A stretch of 64,000 nt of DNA from Prevotella sp. (GCA_017413085.1 JAFPVC010000006.1:57113-121112), one strand, 5' to 3'; counted from the stretch's first letter, positions 24,319 through 33,241 are shown. Notes: generated by a model not told the origin, from the sequence alone. Numbers and translations: made by a program.

Positions 24319-26538
24319 ATGAAAGAATATAAAACGAAATCATCTGGACTACAACCACGCAAGCCACTCTCGGCTTACATCATCCTCGCCGTCTCGTTGC
24401 TGCTGACACCACTCCATGCCGCCGCCGACGAGGGTATGTGGACTCTCTTCACCCTGCCCCACCCCATCTACGAGCGCATGCAGACGTATGGCTACAACCT
24501 GCCCATGTCGTCGCTCACGGCCAACGGAGCCACTACGGGCGAAAAACACCTGCCGGCAGCCGTGGTCAACTTCTCCGGCTACTGCACCGGAGTCGTTGTG
24601 TCGCCACGCGGACTCGTTATGACCAACCACCATTGCGGCTTTGAGTCTATCCGCCGCCACTCTACCGTGGACAACGACATAATGCTCCACGGCTTCGTGG
24701 CAGCAACAGAGGCCGACGAACTTCCAAACGAAGACATGTTCGTGGCTTTCATGCAGAAGCAGGAAGATGTAACGCCCCGCCTCAAGGAATCTGGACTTGA
24801 CACGCTCAACCTGCTCGACCGCGACCTGCTCGTCGACTCGCTCGAGGATGTACTGACACGCGAGGCAAAGCAGCTTGACAGCACGCTCTACGTGGAAATC
24901 GACCCTTTCTATGAGGGCAACGCATACTATGCCACCACCTACCGCCGCTACAACGACGTGCGACTTGTCATGGCACTGCCGAAGTCGTTAGGCAAATTTG
25001 GGGGCGAGCGCGACAACTGGGTCTGGCCGCGCCAGACGTGCGACGTGTCAATCTTCCGTATCTACGTTGACCCTGTCACCGGTCTGCCTGCCGACTACAG
25101 CAAGGACAACGTGCCGATGGGCACCGCCAGCCGCGACACAGCCAACATTCCCTATATTCAAGTGTCAACCAGCGGCTTCAACGACGGTGACTTCGCCATG
25201 ACGCTGGGCTACCCTGGTTCTACGGAGCGCTATCTGTCAAGCTACGGCATCAGGCAGATGCGCGACTGCGTGAACGACCCCATGCAACAGGTGCGCGGAG
25301 TGAAGCAGCGCATAATGAAACGCCACATGGACGAGTCGGAAGCCGTAAGAATCAAATACGACTCCAAGTTTGCACAGTCGTCAAACTACTGGAAAAACGC
25401 CATCGGCATGAACAAGTGCATCGACTCCGTAGGAATCATACAGATGAAACGCGACTTCGAGCAGCGCATCGCCATGCAGCCCGGCGCTCCCAACCTCGAC
25501 ACTCTCGCCGCACTCTACGAACGGCAGCGCGAAGCGATGCGCGCCTATACGCTTTACAACGAGACGTTCACGCGCCGCTCCAACAACGAACTGGCCATAC
25601 GCGCCACACGCTACTGCGACGGCAAGCCGACACAGAACACAAAAAGAAAACCTAAGAAGCAGTATATACAGTTTGACGACAACAATTCATCATGGGACCG
25701 CAACCTCGACGTCGAGGTACTGGCAGCCCTGCTGCGCAACTACCGCGAGCAGATTGGCGACACGGCGGTCGGACAGAAATACCTGCCTTCTTTCTACGAG
25801 ACCATCGACACCGACTTCCAAGGCGACTACCAGAAGTATGTGGAACACGTGTGGGACAACTCCATACTCATGACCACCAAGAAAATCCCAATGCGGCTCA
25901 CCAAGAAACTGCGCCGCGACCCGGGCATACAAATGAGCCTGTCTCTCGTTGAAACTCTGGCCAACATACACATGGTGCTCGACCTTTCGAAAGACAGCAT
26001 CGAAGAGCAGGAGCGGTTGCTGTGCGCCGCCAAGGTGCGCATGGAACAGGACCAACCCCACTACAGCGATGCCAACTTCACTATGCGCCTGTCATACGGC
26101 CAGGTTGGCGGCTACACCCTGGCAGGACAGTATTCGGGTTTCACCACATCGATGCGCTCACTTATTGACAAGGTGAACCTCTACGAGCGCGACTCTGCCC
26201 TCACCGTAAATCCCTACGAGGAGTATTTCCTCGAACCAGAAATCAAACATATGATTTCCGACTACTGCGACGAAGGCAAAGACAATGCAAACAAGTTCCC
26301 ACTCTGTTTCCTAAGCAACAACGACATAACGGGCGGCAACAGCGGCTCACCCGTCATTGACAGCAATGGTAAGCTCATCGGACTGGCCTTTGACGGCACG
26401 TGGGACTCGCTCTCGTCCGACATCTATTTCGATTCTACGCTGGCACGCACCATTTCCGTCGACATTCGCTACATTCTCTTCATGATGCGAAAATGGGGTC
26501 ATGCCGACCGACTGCTCAACGAGATGAAAGTGGAGTAA
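24319..26538 (+). CDS. S46 family dipeptidyl-peptidase, DPP7-like
   Basis: This is a 739-residue periplasmic serine exopeptidase that removes dipeptides from peptide N-termini. A signal peptide is visible (IILAVSLLLTPLHAAADEG). The mature start EGMWTLFTLP is typical of S46. The catalytic His lies in MTNHHCGFESI (residues 104/105). The catalytic Ser is Ser675 in TGGNSGSPVID. The residue 18 positions after this Ser is Gly (AFDGTWD). In the Porphyromonas enzymes this position is Arg in the Asp/Glu-specific DPP11 and Gly in DPP7, so I predict DPP7-type preference for hydrophobic P1 residues. Length and motifs are normal. It is monocistronic and followed by palindromic repeats. Confidence 0.93.
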   Translation: MKEYKTKSSGLQPRKPLSAYIILAVSLLLTPLHAAADEGMWTLFTLPHPIYERMQTYGYNLPMSSLTANGATTGEKHLPAAVVNFSGYCTGVVVSPRGLVMTNHHCGFESIRRHSTVDNDIMLHGFVAATEADELPNEDMFVAFMQKQEDVTPRLKESGLDTLNLLDRDLLVDSLEDVLTREAKQLDSTLYVEIDPFYEGNAYYATTYRRYNDVRLVMALPKSLGKFGGERDNWVWPRQTCDVSIFRIYVDPVTGLPADYSKDNVPMGTASRDTANIPYIQVSTSGFNDGDFAMTLGYPGSTERYLSSYGIRQMRDCVNDPMQQVRGVKQRIMKRHMDESEAVRIKYDSKFAQSSNYWKNAIGMNKCIDSVGIIQMKRDFEQRIAMQPGAPNLDTLAALYERQREAMRAYTLYNETFTRRSNNELAIRATRYCDGKPTQNTKRKPKKQYIQFDDNNSSWDRNLDVEVLAALLRNYREQIGDTAVGQKYLPSFYETIDTDFQGDYQKYVEHVWDNSILMTTKKIPMRLTKKLRRDPGIQMSLSLVETLANIHMVLDLSKDSIEEQERLLCAAKVRMEQDQPHYSDANFTMRLSYGQVGGYTLAGQYSGFTTSMRSLIDKVNLYERDSALTVNPYEEYFLEPEIKHMISDYCDEGKDNANKFPLCFLSNNDITGGNSGSPVIDSNGKLIGLAFDGTWDSLSSDIYFDSTLARTISVDIRYILFMMRKWGHADRLLNEMKVE

Positions 26539-26582
26539 TTTTCAAAAAGTGAACATACTGAAAAACAACCCGTTACGAGGGG

Positions 26583-26676
26583 TGTTGTAATTTGGGCCTG
26601 ATTACCTCCTAATCAGGCCCAAATTACACTATAATCGAGCCCAAATTACATTGCAATCAGGGCCTAATTACAATAC
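26583..26676. repeat. Palindromic repeat array with an 18-bp perfect hairpin
   Basis: GTAATTTGGGCCTGATTA (26587-26604) and its exact complement (26610-26627) flank a 5-nt loop. Two further degenerate units of the same word family (CGAGCCCAAATTACA, then AGGGCCTAATTACA) follow. It starts about 45 nt after the S46 peptidase stop codon. It could act as an mRNA 3' end, although no T-run follows. Confidence 0.85.
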
Positions 26677-26777
26677 GGGTGCATAGAAGGTAAAAAATGC
26701 AGGCGGAAAATCGCTTTATTTAAGGGGCAAAATCAAGTTTATTGGCACGAAGATTTTATTAATTGAAAACTTTTGCG

Positions 26778-26785
26778 TAACTTTG
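26778..26785 (+). promoter_or_regulatory. Candidate -7 box for the GH3 gene
   Basis: TAACTTTG overlaps the region of an in-frame ATG at 26773, which excludes that codon as the start and supports 26863. The matching -33 position reads TTTT. Confidence 0.6.
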
Positions 26786-26791
26786 TAGACA

Positions 26792-26835
26792 GAAACAAAT
26801 TCAAAAATCTGACAGTGGTAATTTTTGAACCCACC
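26792..26835. repeat. Inverted copy of the end of the 9.1-kb leader element
   Basis: The complement of these 44 nt matches positions 9120-9164 at about 43 of 45 positions (one gap, one mismatch). It lies just downstream of the GH3 promoter and so is in the 5' leader. Only this end of the element is present here; the other end and the GC-rich middle are absent. Confidence 0.85.
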
Positions 26836-26862
26836 AAAAACAATAATCCAAAAACTAAACAG

Positions 26863-29448
26863 ATGTTGAAGAAAATCTTCCTAAAGAACACGGTGCGCAC
26901 CGCCGCACTGGCATTATGCCTAAGCACCGTCTCCGCCGCAATGGCGCAGGCCGAAGGCACACCGCCCTACAAGAACCCCAGACTCTCATCGCTTGAACGT
27001 GCGCGCGACCTCTGCTCACGCCTGACGCTGAAAGAGAAGGCTCAGATTATGATGAACGGCTCGCAGCCTATAGACCGTCTCGGCATACCCATGTATGACT
27101 GGTGGAGCGAGGGACTGCACGGCGTAGGACGCAACGGCTACTCCACAGTCTTCCCCATCACCATGATGATGGCATCCACATGGAATGACCAGCTGGTTTA
27201 CCGCATATTTGATGCAGTGAGCGACGAGATGCGCGTAAAGAACACACAGGCACGCCACTCTGGCACCATACAGCGTTACCAGGGCACATCGGTGTGGACT
27301 CCCAACATCAACATTTACCGCGACCCGCGCTGGGGACGCGGACAGGAGACTTACGGCGAAGACCCTTACCTGACAGAGAAGATGGGACTGGCCGTGGTGG
27401 CTGGACTTCAGGGCACTGACCTGCACACCGGCAAACTCAACGGACGCTACTACAAACTCCTTGCCTGCGCCAAGCACTATGCCGTACACTCAGGTCCGGA
27501 ATGGAACCGCCACACCTTCGACGTGCAGCAACTGCCCGAGCGCGACCTATGGGAAACCTACATGCCTGCGTTCAAGGCTCTGGTGCAGAAAGGCAACGTG
27601 CGCGAGGTGATGTGCGCCTACCAGCGCATCGACGGCGACCCATGCTGCGGCAACAACCGCTACCTGCAGCAGATACTGCGCGACGAATGGAAATTCGACG
27701 GCCTGGTGGTGAGCGACTGCGGCGCAGTGGGCGACTTCTGGATTAAAGGCCGCCATGAGGTGAGTCCCGATGCACAGTCGGCTTCGGCAAAGGCGGTGCT
27801 GAGCGGAACCGACGTGGAGTGCGGCGCCAACTACAAGCGGCTGCCTGAGGCTGTAGCCGCCGGACTGATTTCCGAGGCACAGATTGACACCAGCGTAGTG
27901 CGACTGCTGAAGGCTCGCTTCGAGGTAGGCGACTTCGACTCTGACAACCTCGTGGTGTGGACACACGTGCCAGAGAATTGCGTGGCTTCAAAGAAGCACA
28001 AGCAACTGGCGCTCGAGGCCGCACGCCAGGGCGTAGTTCTGCTGCAGAACCGCAACGGCATACTGCCGCTGAAACACGATGCCAAGGTGGCTGTGGTGGG
28101 TCCTAACGCTAAGGACAGTCTGATGCTCTGGGGCAACTACTCAGGCTTTGCCACCAATACAGTGAACATTCTGCAGGGCATACAGCAGAAGTCTAAGAAC
28201 GTGAAGTATATCGAGGGTGCCGGATTTGTAGACAACACAGTGCTTGTGAGCCGATACGGCAATTTCAGGACGCGCGACGGCAAGCCGGGCATGAGCGGCA
28301 CCTATTATAATAATGTGGAGATGAAGGGCGAGCCGGTGGCAAAAGCCACGTATGCCGCACCCATCAGTCTCGACAATGGCGGTGCAACGGTTTTCGCACC
28401 GGGCGTGAACCTTGAGGATTTCTCTGCACGCTATGAGGGCATCTACAAGGCCGACAAGACAGAGAAACTTATCATGCAGCTCTCATGCGACGACGGTATG
28501 CGCGTGATATGGGGCGGCGACACCTTATATAATCAGTATCGCTCGCGCGAGAGGATGCAGAAGTTCGTGAGAGAACTAAACGTGGAGGCCGGACGCGAAT
28601 ATCCGCTCGTGATAGAATATCTGCAGCGCACTGCAGTGGCCACGATGAAGTTTGACATCGGTGTCAATTCGTCGCTGACGGAGAAAGACATCGTGAAGCA
28701 GACCAAGGGCTGCGACTACGTGATATTCGTGGGCGGCATATCTCCTGCACTCGAGGGTGAGGAAATGAAGGTCGACGCACCTGGTTTCAAGGGCGGCGAC
28801 CGCACCTCCATCGAACTGCCGGCAAGCCAGCGCGCACTGGTCAAGGCTCTGGCCGACGAGGGCAAGAAAATCATATTCGTAAACTGTTCCGGCGGTGCCG
28901 TGGCTCTGGCTCCCGAGGCTAAGCGCTGCGACGGCATGATTCAGGCCTGGTATGCCGGCGAACAGGGCGGCACGGCCATTGCCGACGTGCTGTTCGGCGA
29001 CGTGAACCCTTCGGGCAAACTGCCCGTCACTTTCTATAAGGACGACTCTCAGCTGCCTGACTTCCTTGACTATAAGATGACCGGCCGCACATATCGTTTC
29101 TTCAAGGGTGAACCGCTCTTCCCCTTCGGCCACGGCCTGTCATACACCACTTTCGAGACCACGCTTGAGCGTGCCGACCCTTATACAGGCGGCTGTGCCG
29201 TTCAGGTGCTCGTGAGCAACAAGGGACAGCGCGACGGTACCGAGGTGGTTCAGGTGTATTTGAAGAAGCGTGGCGACGACGACGGTCCTGTGAAGACACT
29301 GCGTGGCTACCAGCGCGTAGACCTGAAGGCCGGTGAGAGCCGCCGCATAGTAATACAGTTGGAGGGCGACCAGCTTCTCTGGTGGGACAAGGCATCCAAC
29401 ACCATGCAGCCGCTCAAGCCCGGTGAGTACGACGTTGAAGTAAAGTAA
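26863..29448 (+). CDS. Glycoside hydrolase family 3 with PA14 domain (beta-xylosidase/beta-glucosidase type)
   Basis: This is an 861-residue exported GH3 enzyme that releases sugars from the non-reducing ends of beta-linked oligosaccharides. The start MLKKIFLKNTVRT gives a signal peptide ending near AMAQA. The GH3 N-domain shows YDWWSEGLHGVGR, SVWTPNINIYRDPRWGRGQE and AKHYAVHSGPE. The nucleophile is Asp285 in LVVSDCGAVGD. A PA14-like insertion (about residues 470-615, GKPGMSGTYYNNVEMKGE onward) splits the C-domain, as in many xylosidase-type GH3. The end is a fibronectin-III-like domain (VLVSNKGQRDGTEVVQVYL). The WTPNINIYRDPRWGRGQE block favours beta-xylosidase. It faces lepB across a bidirectional terminator. 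Confidence 0.93.
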   Translation: MLKKIFLKNTVRTAALALCLSTVSAAMAQAEGTPPYKNPRLSSLERARDLCSRLTLKEKAQIMMNGSQPIDRLGIPMYDWWSEGLHGVGRNGYSTVFPITMMMASTWNDQLVYRIFDAVSDEMRVKNTQARHSGTIQRYQGTSVWTPNINIYRDPRWGRGQETYGEDPYLTEKMGLAVVAGLQGTDLHTGKLNGRYYKLLACAKHYAVHSGPEWNRHTFDVQQLPERDLWETYMPAFKALVQKGNVREVMCAYQRIDGDPCCGNNRYLQQILRDEWKFDGLVVSDCGAVGDFWIKGRHEVSPDAQSASAKAVLSGTDVECGANYKRLPEAVAAGLISEAQIDTSVVRLLKARFEVGDFDSDNLVVWTHVPENCVASKKHKQLALEAARQGVVLLQNRNGILPLKHDAKVAVVGPNAKDSLMLWGNYSGFATNTVNILQGIQQKSKNVKYIEGAGFVDNTVLVSRYGNFRTRDGKPGMSGTYYNNVEMKGEPVAKATYAAPISLDNGGATVFAPGVNLEDFSARYEGIYKADKTEKLIMQLSCDDGMRVIWGGDTLYNQYRSRERMQKFVRELNVEAGREYPLVIEYLQRTAVATMKFDIGVNSSLTEKDIVKQTKGCDYVIFVGGISPALEGEEMKVDAPGFKGGDRTSIELPASQRALVKALADEGKKIIFVNCSGGAVALAPEAKRCDGMIQAWYAGEQGGTAIADVLFGDVNPSGKLPVTFYKDDSQLPDFLDYKMTGRTYRFFKGEPLFPFGHGLSYTTFETTLERADPYTGGCAVQVLVSNKGQRDGTEVVQVYLKKRGDDDGPVKTLRGYQRVDLKAGESRRIVIQLEGDQLLWWDKASNTMQPLKPGEYDVEVK

Positions 29449-29471
29449 GATTGAGCAAGGTAAAGTATAAA

Positions 29472-29510
29472 GAAAAAGAGATGGAAGGCATTGCCTTCCA
29501 TCTCTTTTTC
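29472..29510. terminator. Bidirectional intrinsic terminator between GH3 gene and lepB
   Basis: A 19-nt perfect inverted repeat (core GAGATGGAAGGCA with TGCCTTCCATCTC) has A-tract and T-tract flanks on its two sides. Confidence 0.9.
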
Positions 29511-29516
29511 TTTACT

Positions 29517-29573
29517 TCTATAAAAACTATAGGAACTATAGTCACTATAGATACTATAGCCATTATAAAAAAA
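29517..29573. repeat. Period-9 ACTATAGnn array
   Basis: Units ACTATAGGA, ACTATAGTC, ACTATAGAT, ACTATAGCC follow one another, then decay to ATTATAAAA. The array fills the space up to the lepB stop codon. Confidence 0.85.
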
Positions 29574-31016
29574 CTATTTTATCCCATCCACCCAGCGGAA
29601 CAGTCTGTTCCAGCGTATTCCGCTGAAGCCACGGCGGTCAGGGTCGCTCGACCACCAGATGAAGATAGGCTTGCCCACGATATGGTCTTCAGGCACGAAA
29701 CCCCAGTAACGCGAGTCGGCAGAATTGTGGCGATTGTCACCCTGCATCCAGTAATAGTCCATCTTAAATGTATATTCCTTCGCCTCCTTGCCGTTGATGA
29801 GAATCTTGCCGTCGTCGGTAACCTTCAGGTCGTTACCCTCATACACACGGATAGGACGCTCGTAAATGGGCAGGTTCTCCAGCGTCAGCTTTATGCTCTT
29901 GCCCTTCTGCGGAATCCACACCGGACCGTAGTTGTCGCGTGTCCAGCCGTGGCGTTGGTTGAGCGGATATATGTCGCCCACAGTCTGCTCCTCGTTTAAC
30001 TTTATCGAGGCAACGAGATCGCGGCGTGCCTTCAGCGTGTTGTAAGCCTTCTTGGTGAGCGGCATCACGCCCTGCGAGTTGAGCTGTGTGAGGTCTTCCT
30101 GCGAAATACCGAGTTCATGGCAAAGTTCCTCAGGCAGACGCTCCTTGAGTTTCACGATATAGGTATACTGCACGTTGTCAGGCTCCTTGTTTGCCTTGCC
30201 GTCAAGATATACGATGCGGTTCTTTATCTGAAGTGTCTGGCCAGGCAGTCCCACACAACGCTTGACGTAGTTCTCGCGGCGGTCTGCCGGACGCCATAGC
30301 AGCTGACCGTATTCGTTGGGCTGACTGAGCAGGTACTGTCTGCCGGCATTGTATGCCGCATCATAATATCGACGCTGCATCATCGGCGACAGCGAGTCCA
30401 ACTCCACATCTATGCCGCTCTGCATCATAATCTGCTGACCGTAGCCATATACCATCTGGTAATAGTCCTGCGGCTGCCACTTAGGCTCGCTCACCACGGT
30501 GTCACCGGCAGGGAAGTTGAACACCACGATGTCGTTCAGTTGTATCTTGCCCAAGCCCGGTGCGCGGCGGTAGTCCCACTGCGGCCACTCTATATATGAC
30601 TTGATGCCGCCCACGGGCAAGGTGTGCTGCGTCAGCGGCATAGTCAGTGGCGTCTGCGGTATGCGCGGACCGTAGCTCACCTTCGACACGAAGAGGTAGT
30701 CGCCAGTCAGCAACGACTTCTCGAGCGACGATGAGGGTATGACGTAGTTCTGGAAGAAGAACAGGTTGATGAAATACACTGCCACCAGTGCAAACACCAG
30801 CGCGTCTACCCACGACATTATCATGCGCATGGGATTATCAAGGTCTTTCCACCAGTCCCAGCGTATTTTCTTGGTGATGTAGGCATCAAAGATAAACGGG
30901 ATGACTATCAGGCCGAGCCAGCTCTTCAGCCACCACAGGAACAGCAGGTAGAGCACCATCACGACGATGAACTTGGCCCACTGCACTTTCATGTTCTGTT
31001 TGTTTTTTACTATCAT
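29574..31016 (-). CDS. lepB: Signal peptidase I
   Basis: LepB is an inner-membrane serine protease that removes signal peptides from exported proteins. The 480-residue chain has two or three N-terminal membrane segments (FIVVMVLYLLFLWWLK, GLIVIPFIFDAYI, LVFALVAVYFINLFFF). The catalytic Ser lies in YVIPSSSLEKSLLTGD (Ser97, where many enzymes have PTGSM). The Lys-containing box is NYVKRCVGLPGQTL, and the conserved C-terminal box is MQGDNRHNSADSRYWGFV. A large insertion sits between the first and second catalytic boxes, and another between the Lys box and the GDN box, as in other Bacteroidota. An ATG eight codons downstream (30992) is a possible alternative start. It is transcribed divergently from rimP. 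Confidence 0.95.
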   Translation of the reverse strand: MIVKNKQNMKVQWAKFIVVMVLYLLFLWWLKSWLGLIVIPFIFDAYITKKIRWDWWKDLDNPMRMIMSWVDALVFALVAVYFINLFFFQNYVIPSSSLEKSLLTGDYLFVSKVSYGPRIPQTPLTMPLTQHTLPVGGIKSYIEWPQWDYRRAPGLGKIQLNDIVVFNFPAGDTVVSEPKWQPQDYYQMVYGYGQQIMMQSGIDVELDSLSPMMQRRYYDAAYNAGRQYLLSQPNEYGQLLWRPADRRENYVKRCVGLPGQTLQIKNRIVYLDGKANKEPDNVQYTYIVKLKERLPEELCHELGISQEDLTQLNSQGVMPLTKKAYNTLKARRDLVASIKLNEEQTVGDIYPLNQRHGWTRDNYGPVWIPQKGKSIKLTLENLPIYERPIRVYEGNDLKVTDDGKILINGKEAKEYTFKMDYYWMQGDNRHNSADSRYWGFVPEDHIVGKPIFIWWSSDPDRRGFSGIRWNRLFRWVDGIK

Positions 31017-31039
31017 GTCTCTGCTTGTTATGCTATGAA

Positions 31040-31060
31040 GTGGGAATCTACAGAACCCAC
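31040..31060 (-). repeat. Copy of the GTGGGTTCT...CCCAC leader element in the lepB leader
   Basis: On the minus strand the 21 nt match positions 9121-9141 at 18 positions: GTGGGTTCT and TTCCCAC are identical and only the centre differs. It lies 20 nt after the lepB -7 box. Confidence 0.75.
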
Positions 31061-31080
31061 ATTGAGAAATTTCAAGGGTG

Positions 31081-31112
31081 CAAAGTTACTTATAATATTT
31101 CATATTTGCAAG
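31081..31112 (-). promoter_or_regulatory. Promoter for lepB
   Basis: On the minus strand CTTG (31109-31112), a 20-nt spacer and TAACTTTG (31081-31088). The start codon lies about 65 nt downstream. Confidence 0.75.
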
Positions 31113-31209
31113 AAACACGTTTTTTTTTAAGTTTTCTTGAATAAAAACACGGTTGATATTATGTATTTTATGTTTTTTTCTGTATTTCAGTGCTTTTTAT
31201 ATCGAAAAA

Positions 31210-31241
31210 CTTGCACAGTTCAAGAAAAAAGCGTAACTTTG
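31210..31241 (+). promoter_or_regulatory. Promoter for rimP-nusA-infB
   Basis: CTTG at 31210-31213, a 20-nt spacer and TAACTTTG at 31234-31241. Transcription should start near 31248. Confidence 0.75.
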
Positions 31242-31255
31242 CACCGTGTTCAGTG

Positions 31256-31297
31256 GAATGAGGAGCTCCAACAGAGAGCTTCTCATTCTTATTTTTA
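31256..31297 (+). terminator. Terminator-like hairpin at the start of the rimP-nusA-infB leader
   Basis: GAATGAGGAGCTC (31256-31268) pairs with GAGCTTCTCATTC (31276-31288) over 13 bp with one G-U pair and a 7-nt loop. TTATTTTT follows. It lies within about ten bases of the predicted transcription start and about 45 nt before the rimP ATG. It may be an attenuator or an mRNA-stabilising 5' hairpin. Confidence 0.7.
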
Positions 31298-31334
31298 AAC
31301 AGACACAGGCGTAAGAAACATTAAACAGAGAGAA

Positions 31335-31802
31335 ATGATTGACAAACTGAAAGTAAAGAGTATTGTAGAGGAGTGGTTAGAGGGACGAGAGTATTTCCTT
31401 GTTGACGTAGAGGTGTCGCCAGACGACCGCATAGTAGTGGAGATAGACCATGCCGACGGTGTGTGGATAGAGGACTGCTGTGAACTTAGCCGTTACATAG
31501 AGGAGCACCTCAGCCGCGACGAAGAGGACTATGAACTCGAAGTGGGCAGTGCCGGCATAGGCCAGCCGTTCAAGGTGGAGCAGCAATACATCAACTGCAT
31601 AGGCAAGCAGGTGGAAGTGCTCGACGGCGACGGCAAGAAATACAAGGGCGACCTTGTCAGCGTTGAAGGTCGCAGCTTTACCGTCAAGACCCAAGAGAAA
31701 CAGCGTTTAGAGGGAAAGAAACGTCCCGTACTCGTGGATGTGGAAAAAACATTCTCCATGGACACAGTGAAATACTGCAAGTATGTGATAGAATTCAAAT
31801 AA
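31335..31802 (+). CDS. rimP: Ribosome maturation factor RimP
   Basis: RimP assists assembly of the 30S subunit. The 155-residue protein has the two-domain pattern. The N-terminal domain includes DVEVSPDDRIVVEIDHADGV and the CELSRYIEEHL helix, then DYELEVGSAGIGQPF (the family's G-S-x-G-x-x-x-P motif). The C-terminal Sm-like domain begins near QYINCIGKQVEVLDGDGK. It is the first gene of the conserved rimP-nusA-infB operon, 33 nt upstream of nusA. The length is normal. Confidence 0.95.
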   Translation: MIDKLKVKSIVEEWLEGREYFLVDVEVSPDDRIVVEIDHADGVWIEDCCELSRYIEEHLSRDEEDYELEVGSAGIGQPFKVEQQYINCIGKQVEVLDGDGKKYKGDLVSVEGRSFTVKTQEKQRLEGKKRPVLVDVEKTFSMDTVKYCKYVIEFK

Positions 31803-31835
31803 TTATTGGTAGATTAGTATAACAAAACATAAACA

Positions 31836-33101
31836 ATGGCAACAAGACTGAAAGAACAGCAACCAAGCATGATCGACACGTTCCGTGAGTTCAAGGAAAC
31901 CAAGAACATCGATCGCACCACTCTCGTCAGCGTGCTTGAGGAGAGTTTCCGCAACGTTATAGCAAAGATATTCGGCAGTGACGCTAACTTCGACGTTATC
32001 GTCAACCCCGATAAGGGCGACTTCGAGATTTACCGCAACCGCGTGATCGTGGCCGACGGCGAAGTAAGCGACGAGAACAAGGAGATTTCTCTCTCTGAAG
32101 CTCAGCAGATAGAGGCCGACTATGAGGTGGGCGAGGACGTGTCGGAGCGCGTAGACTTCGCAAAGTTCGGTCGCCGCGCCATCCTGAACCTGCGCCAGAC
32201 TCTGGCAAGCAAGATTCTTGAACTGGAACACGACACATTATATAATAAGTATAAGGACCGCGTGGGCGAAATCATCACCGGCGAGGTTTACCAGATATGG
32301 AAGCGCGAAGTGCTCGTAATCGACGACGAGGGCAACGAGCTCATTCTCTCAAAGGCCGACCAGATTCCTTCCGACGTCTATCGCAAGAACGAGGCAGTGA
32401 AGGCCGTCATCGACCGCGTGACCAACGACAACAACAACCCGAAGATTTACCTCTCACGCACATCACCGCTCTTCCTGCAGCGTCTGCTCGAGGCCGAGGT
32501 GCCAGAGATTGCCGAGGGACTGGTGGCAGTGCGCAAGATTGCACGCATACCGGGCGAGCGCGCCAAGGTGGCTGTGGAGAGCTTCGACGACCGCATCGAC
32601 CCAGTTGGAGCATGCGTGGGCGTGAAGGGCAGCCGCGTACACGGCATCGTGCGCGAACTGTGCAACGAGAACCTTGACGTAATCAACTTCACACAGAACA
32701 CCAAACTCTTCATACAGCGTGCGCTGGCTCCTGCACAAATCAACAGCATCGAGCTCAACGAAGAGGAGCATAAGGCAGAGGTTTACCTGCGCCCAGAGGA
32801 GGTATCACTCGCCATCGGCCGCAGTGGCCAGAACATCAAACTGGCTTCGATGATTACCGAATATACCATCGATGTATTCCGCGAACTCGACAACGAGCCT
32901 GAAGAGGAAGACGTAATGCTCGACGAATTCAGCGACGAGATAGACCAGTGGATTATCGATGCCATCAAGAACCTTGGCTTCGACACCGCCAAGAAAGTGC
33001 TCAACGCTCCGCGCGAAATGCTTATCACCAAGGCTGACCTTGAGGAGGAAACCGTTGACCATGTGCTCGAGGTACTCAGGTCTGAGTTTGAACAACAATA
33101 A
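31836..33101 (+). CDS. nusA: Transcription termination/antitermination factor NusA
   Basis: NusA binds RNA polymerase and modulates pausing, termination and antitermination. The 421-residue chain shows the N-terminal domain (MIDTFREFKETKNIDRTTLV). The S1 domain follows (VGEIITGEVYQIWKREVLVI), then KH1 (KIARIPGERAKVAVESFDDR and DPVGACVGVKGSRVHGIVRE). KH2 comes next (LAIGRSGQNIKLASMITEY). The tail after KH2 is short and acidic (EEEDVMLDEFSDEIDQWI), unlike the repeat-bearing tail of the enteric protein. It sits between rimP and infB. The hairpin at the operon's start could be a target for NusA-dependent control, as NusA autoregulates in enteric bacteria; here that is inference. Confidence 0.97.
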   Translation: MATRLKEQQPSMIDTFREFKETKNIDRTTLVSVLEESFRNVIAKIFGSDANFDVIVNPDKGDFEIYRNRVIVADGEVSDENKEISLSEAQQIEADYEVGEDVSERVDFAKFGRRAILNLRQTLASKILELEHDTLYNKYKDRVGEIITGEVYQIWKREVLVIDDEGNELILSKADQIPSDVYRKNEAVKAVIDRVTNDNNNPKIYLSRTSPLFLQRLLEAEVPEIAEGLVAVRKIARIPGERAKVAVESFDDRIDPVGACVGVKGSRVHGIVRELCNENLDVINFTQNTKLFIQRALAPAQINSIELNEEEHKAEVYLRPEEVSLAIGRSGQNIKLASMITEYTIDVFRELDNEPEEEDVMLDEFSDEIDQWIIDAIKNLGFDTAKKVLNAPREMLITKADLEEETVDHVLEVLRSEFEQQ

Positions 33102-33240
33102 AGAAGAATTGAAGAATTGAAGAATTGAAGAATTGGAGTATGCACAGTGATGTAAACTTCCATGCTTCAGCTTTTCAATCCTTCAATCCTCAAATAAAAA
33201 AATATAATTCTTCAATTCTTAAATTATTCAATTCTAAATA
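33102..33240. repeat. nusA-infB spacer filled with inverted period-8 repeats
   Basis: The left part has four GAAGAATT-type units and the right part has TTCAATCC/TTCAATTC units, the complementary orientation. The spacer can therefore fold into a long imperfect hairpin between nusA and infB. Confidence 0.8.
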
Positions 33241-33241
33241 G

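Noticed and set aside
29517-29573. CRISPR array from the regularly spaced ACTATAG words
   Set aside because: The period is only 9 nt with no spacers of CRISPR length, and no cas gene is in the window.
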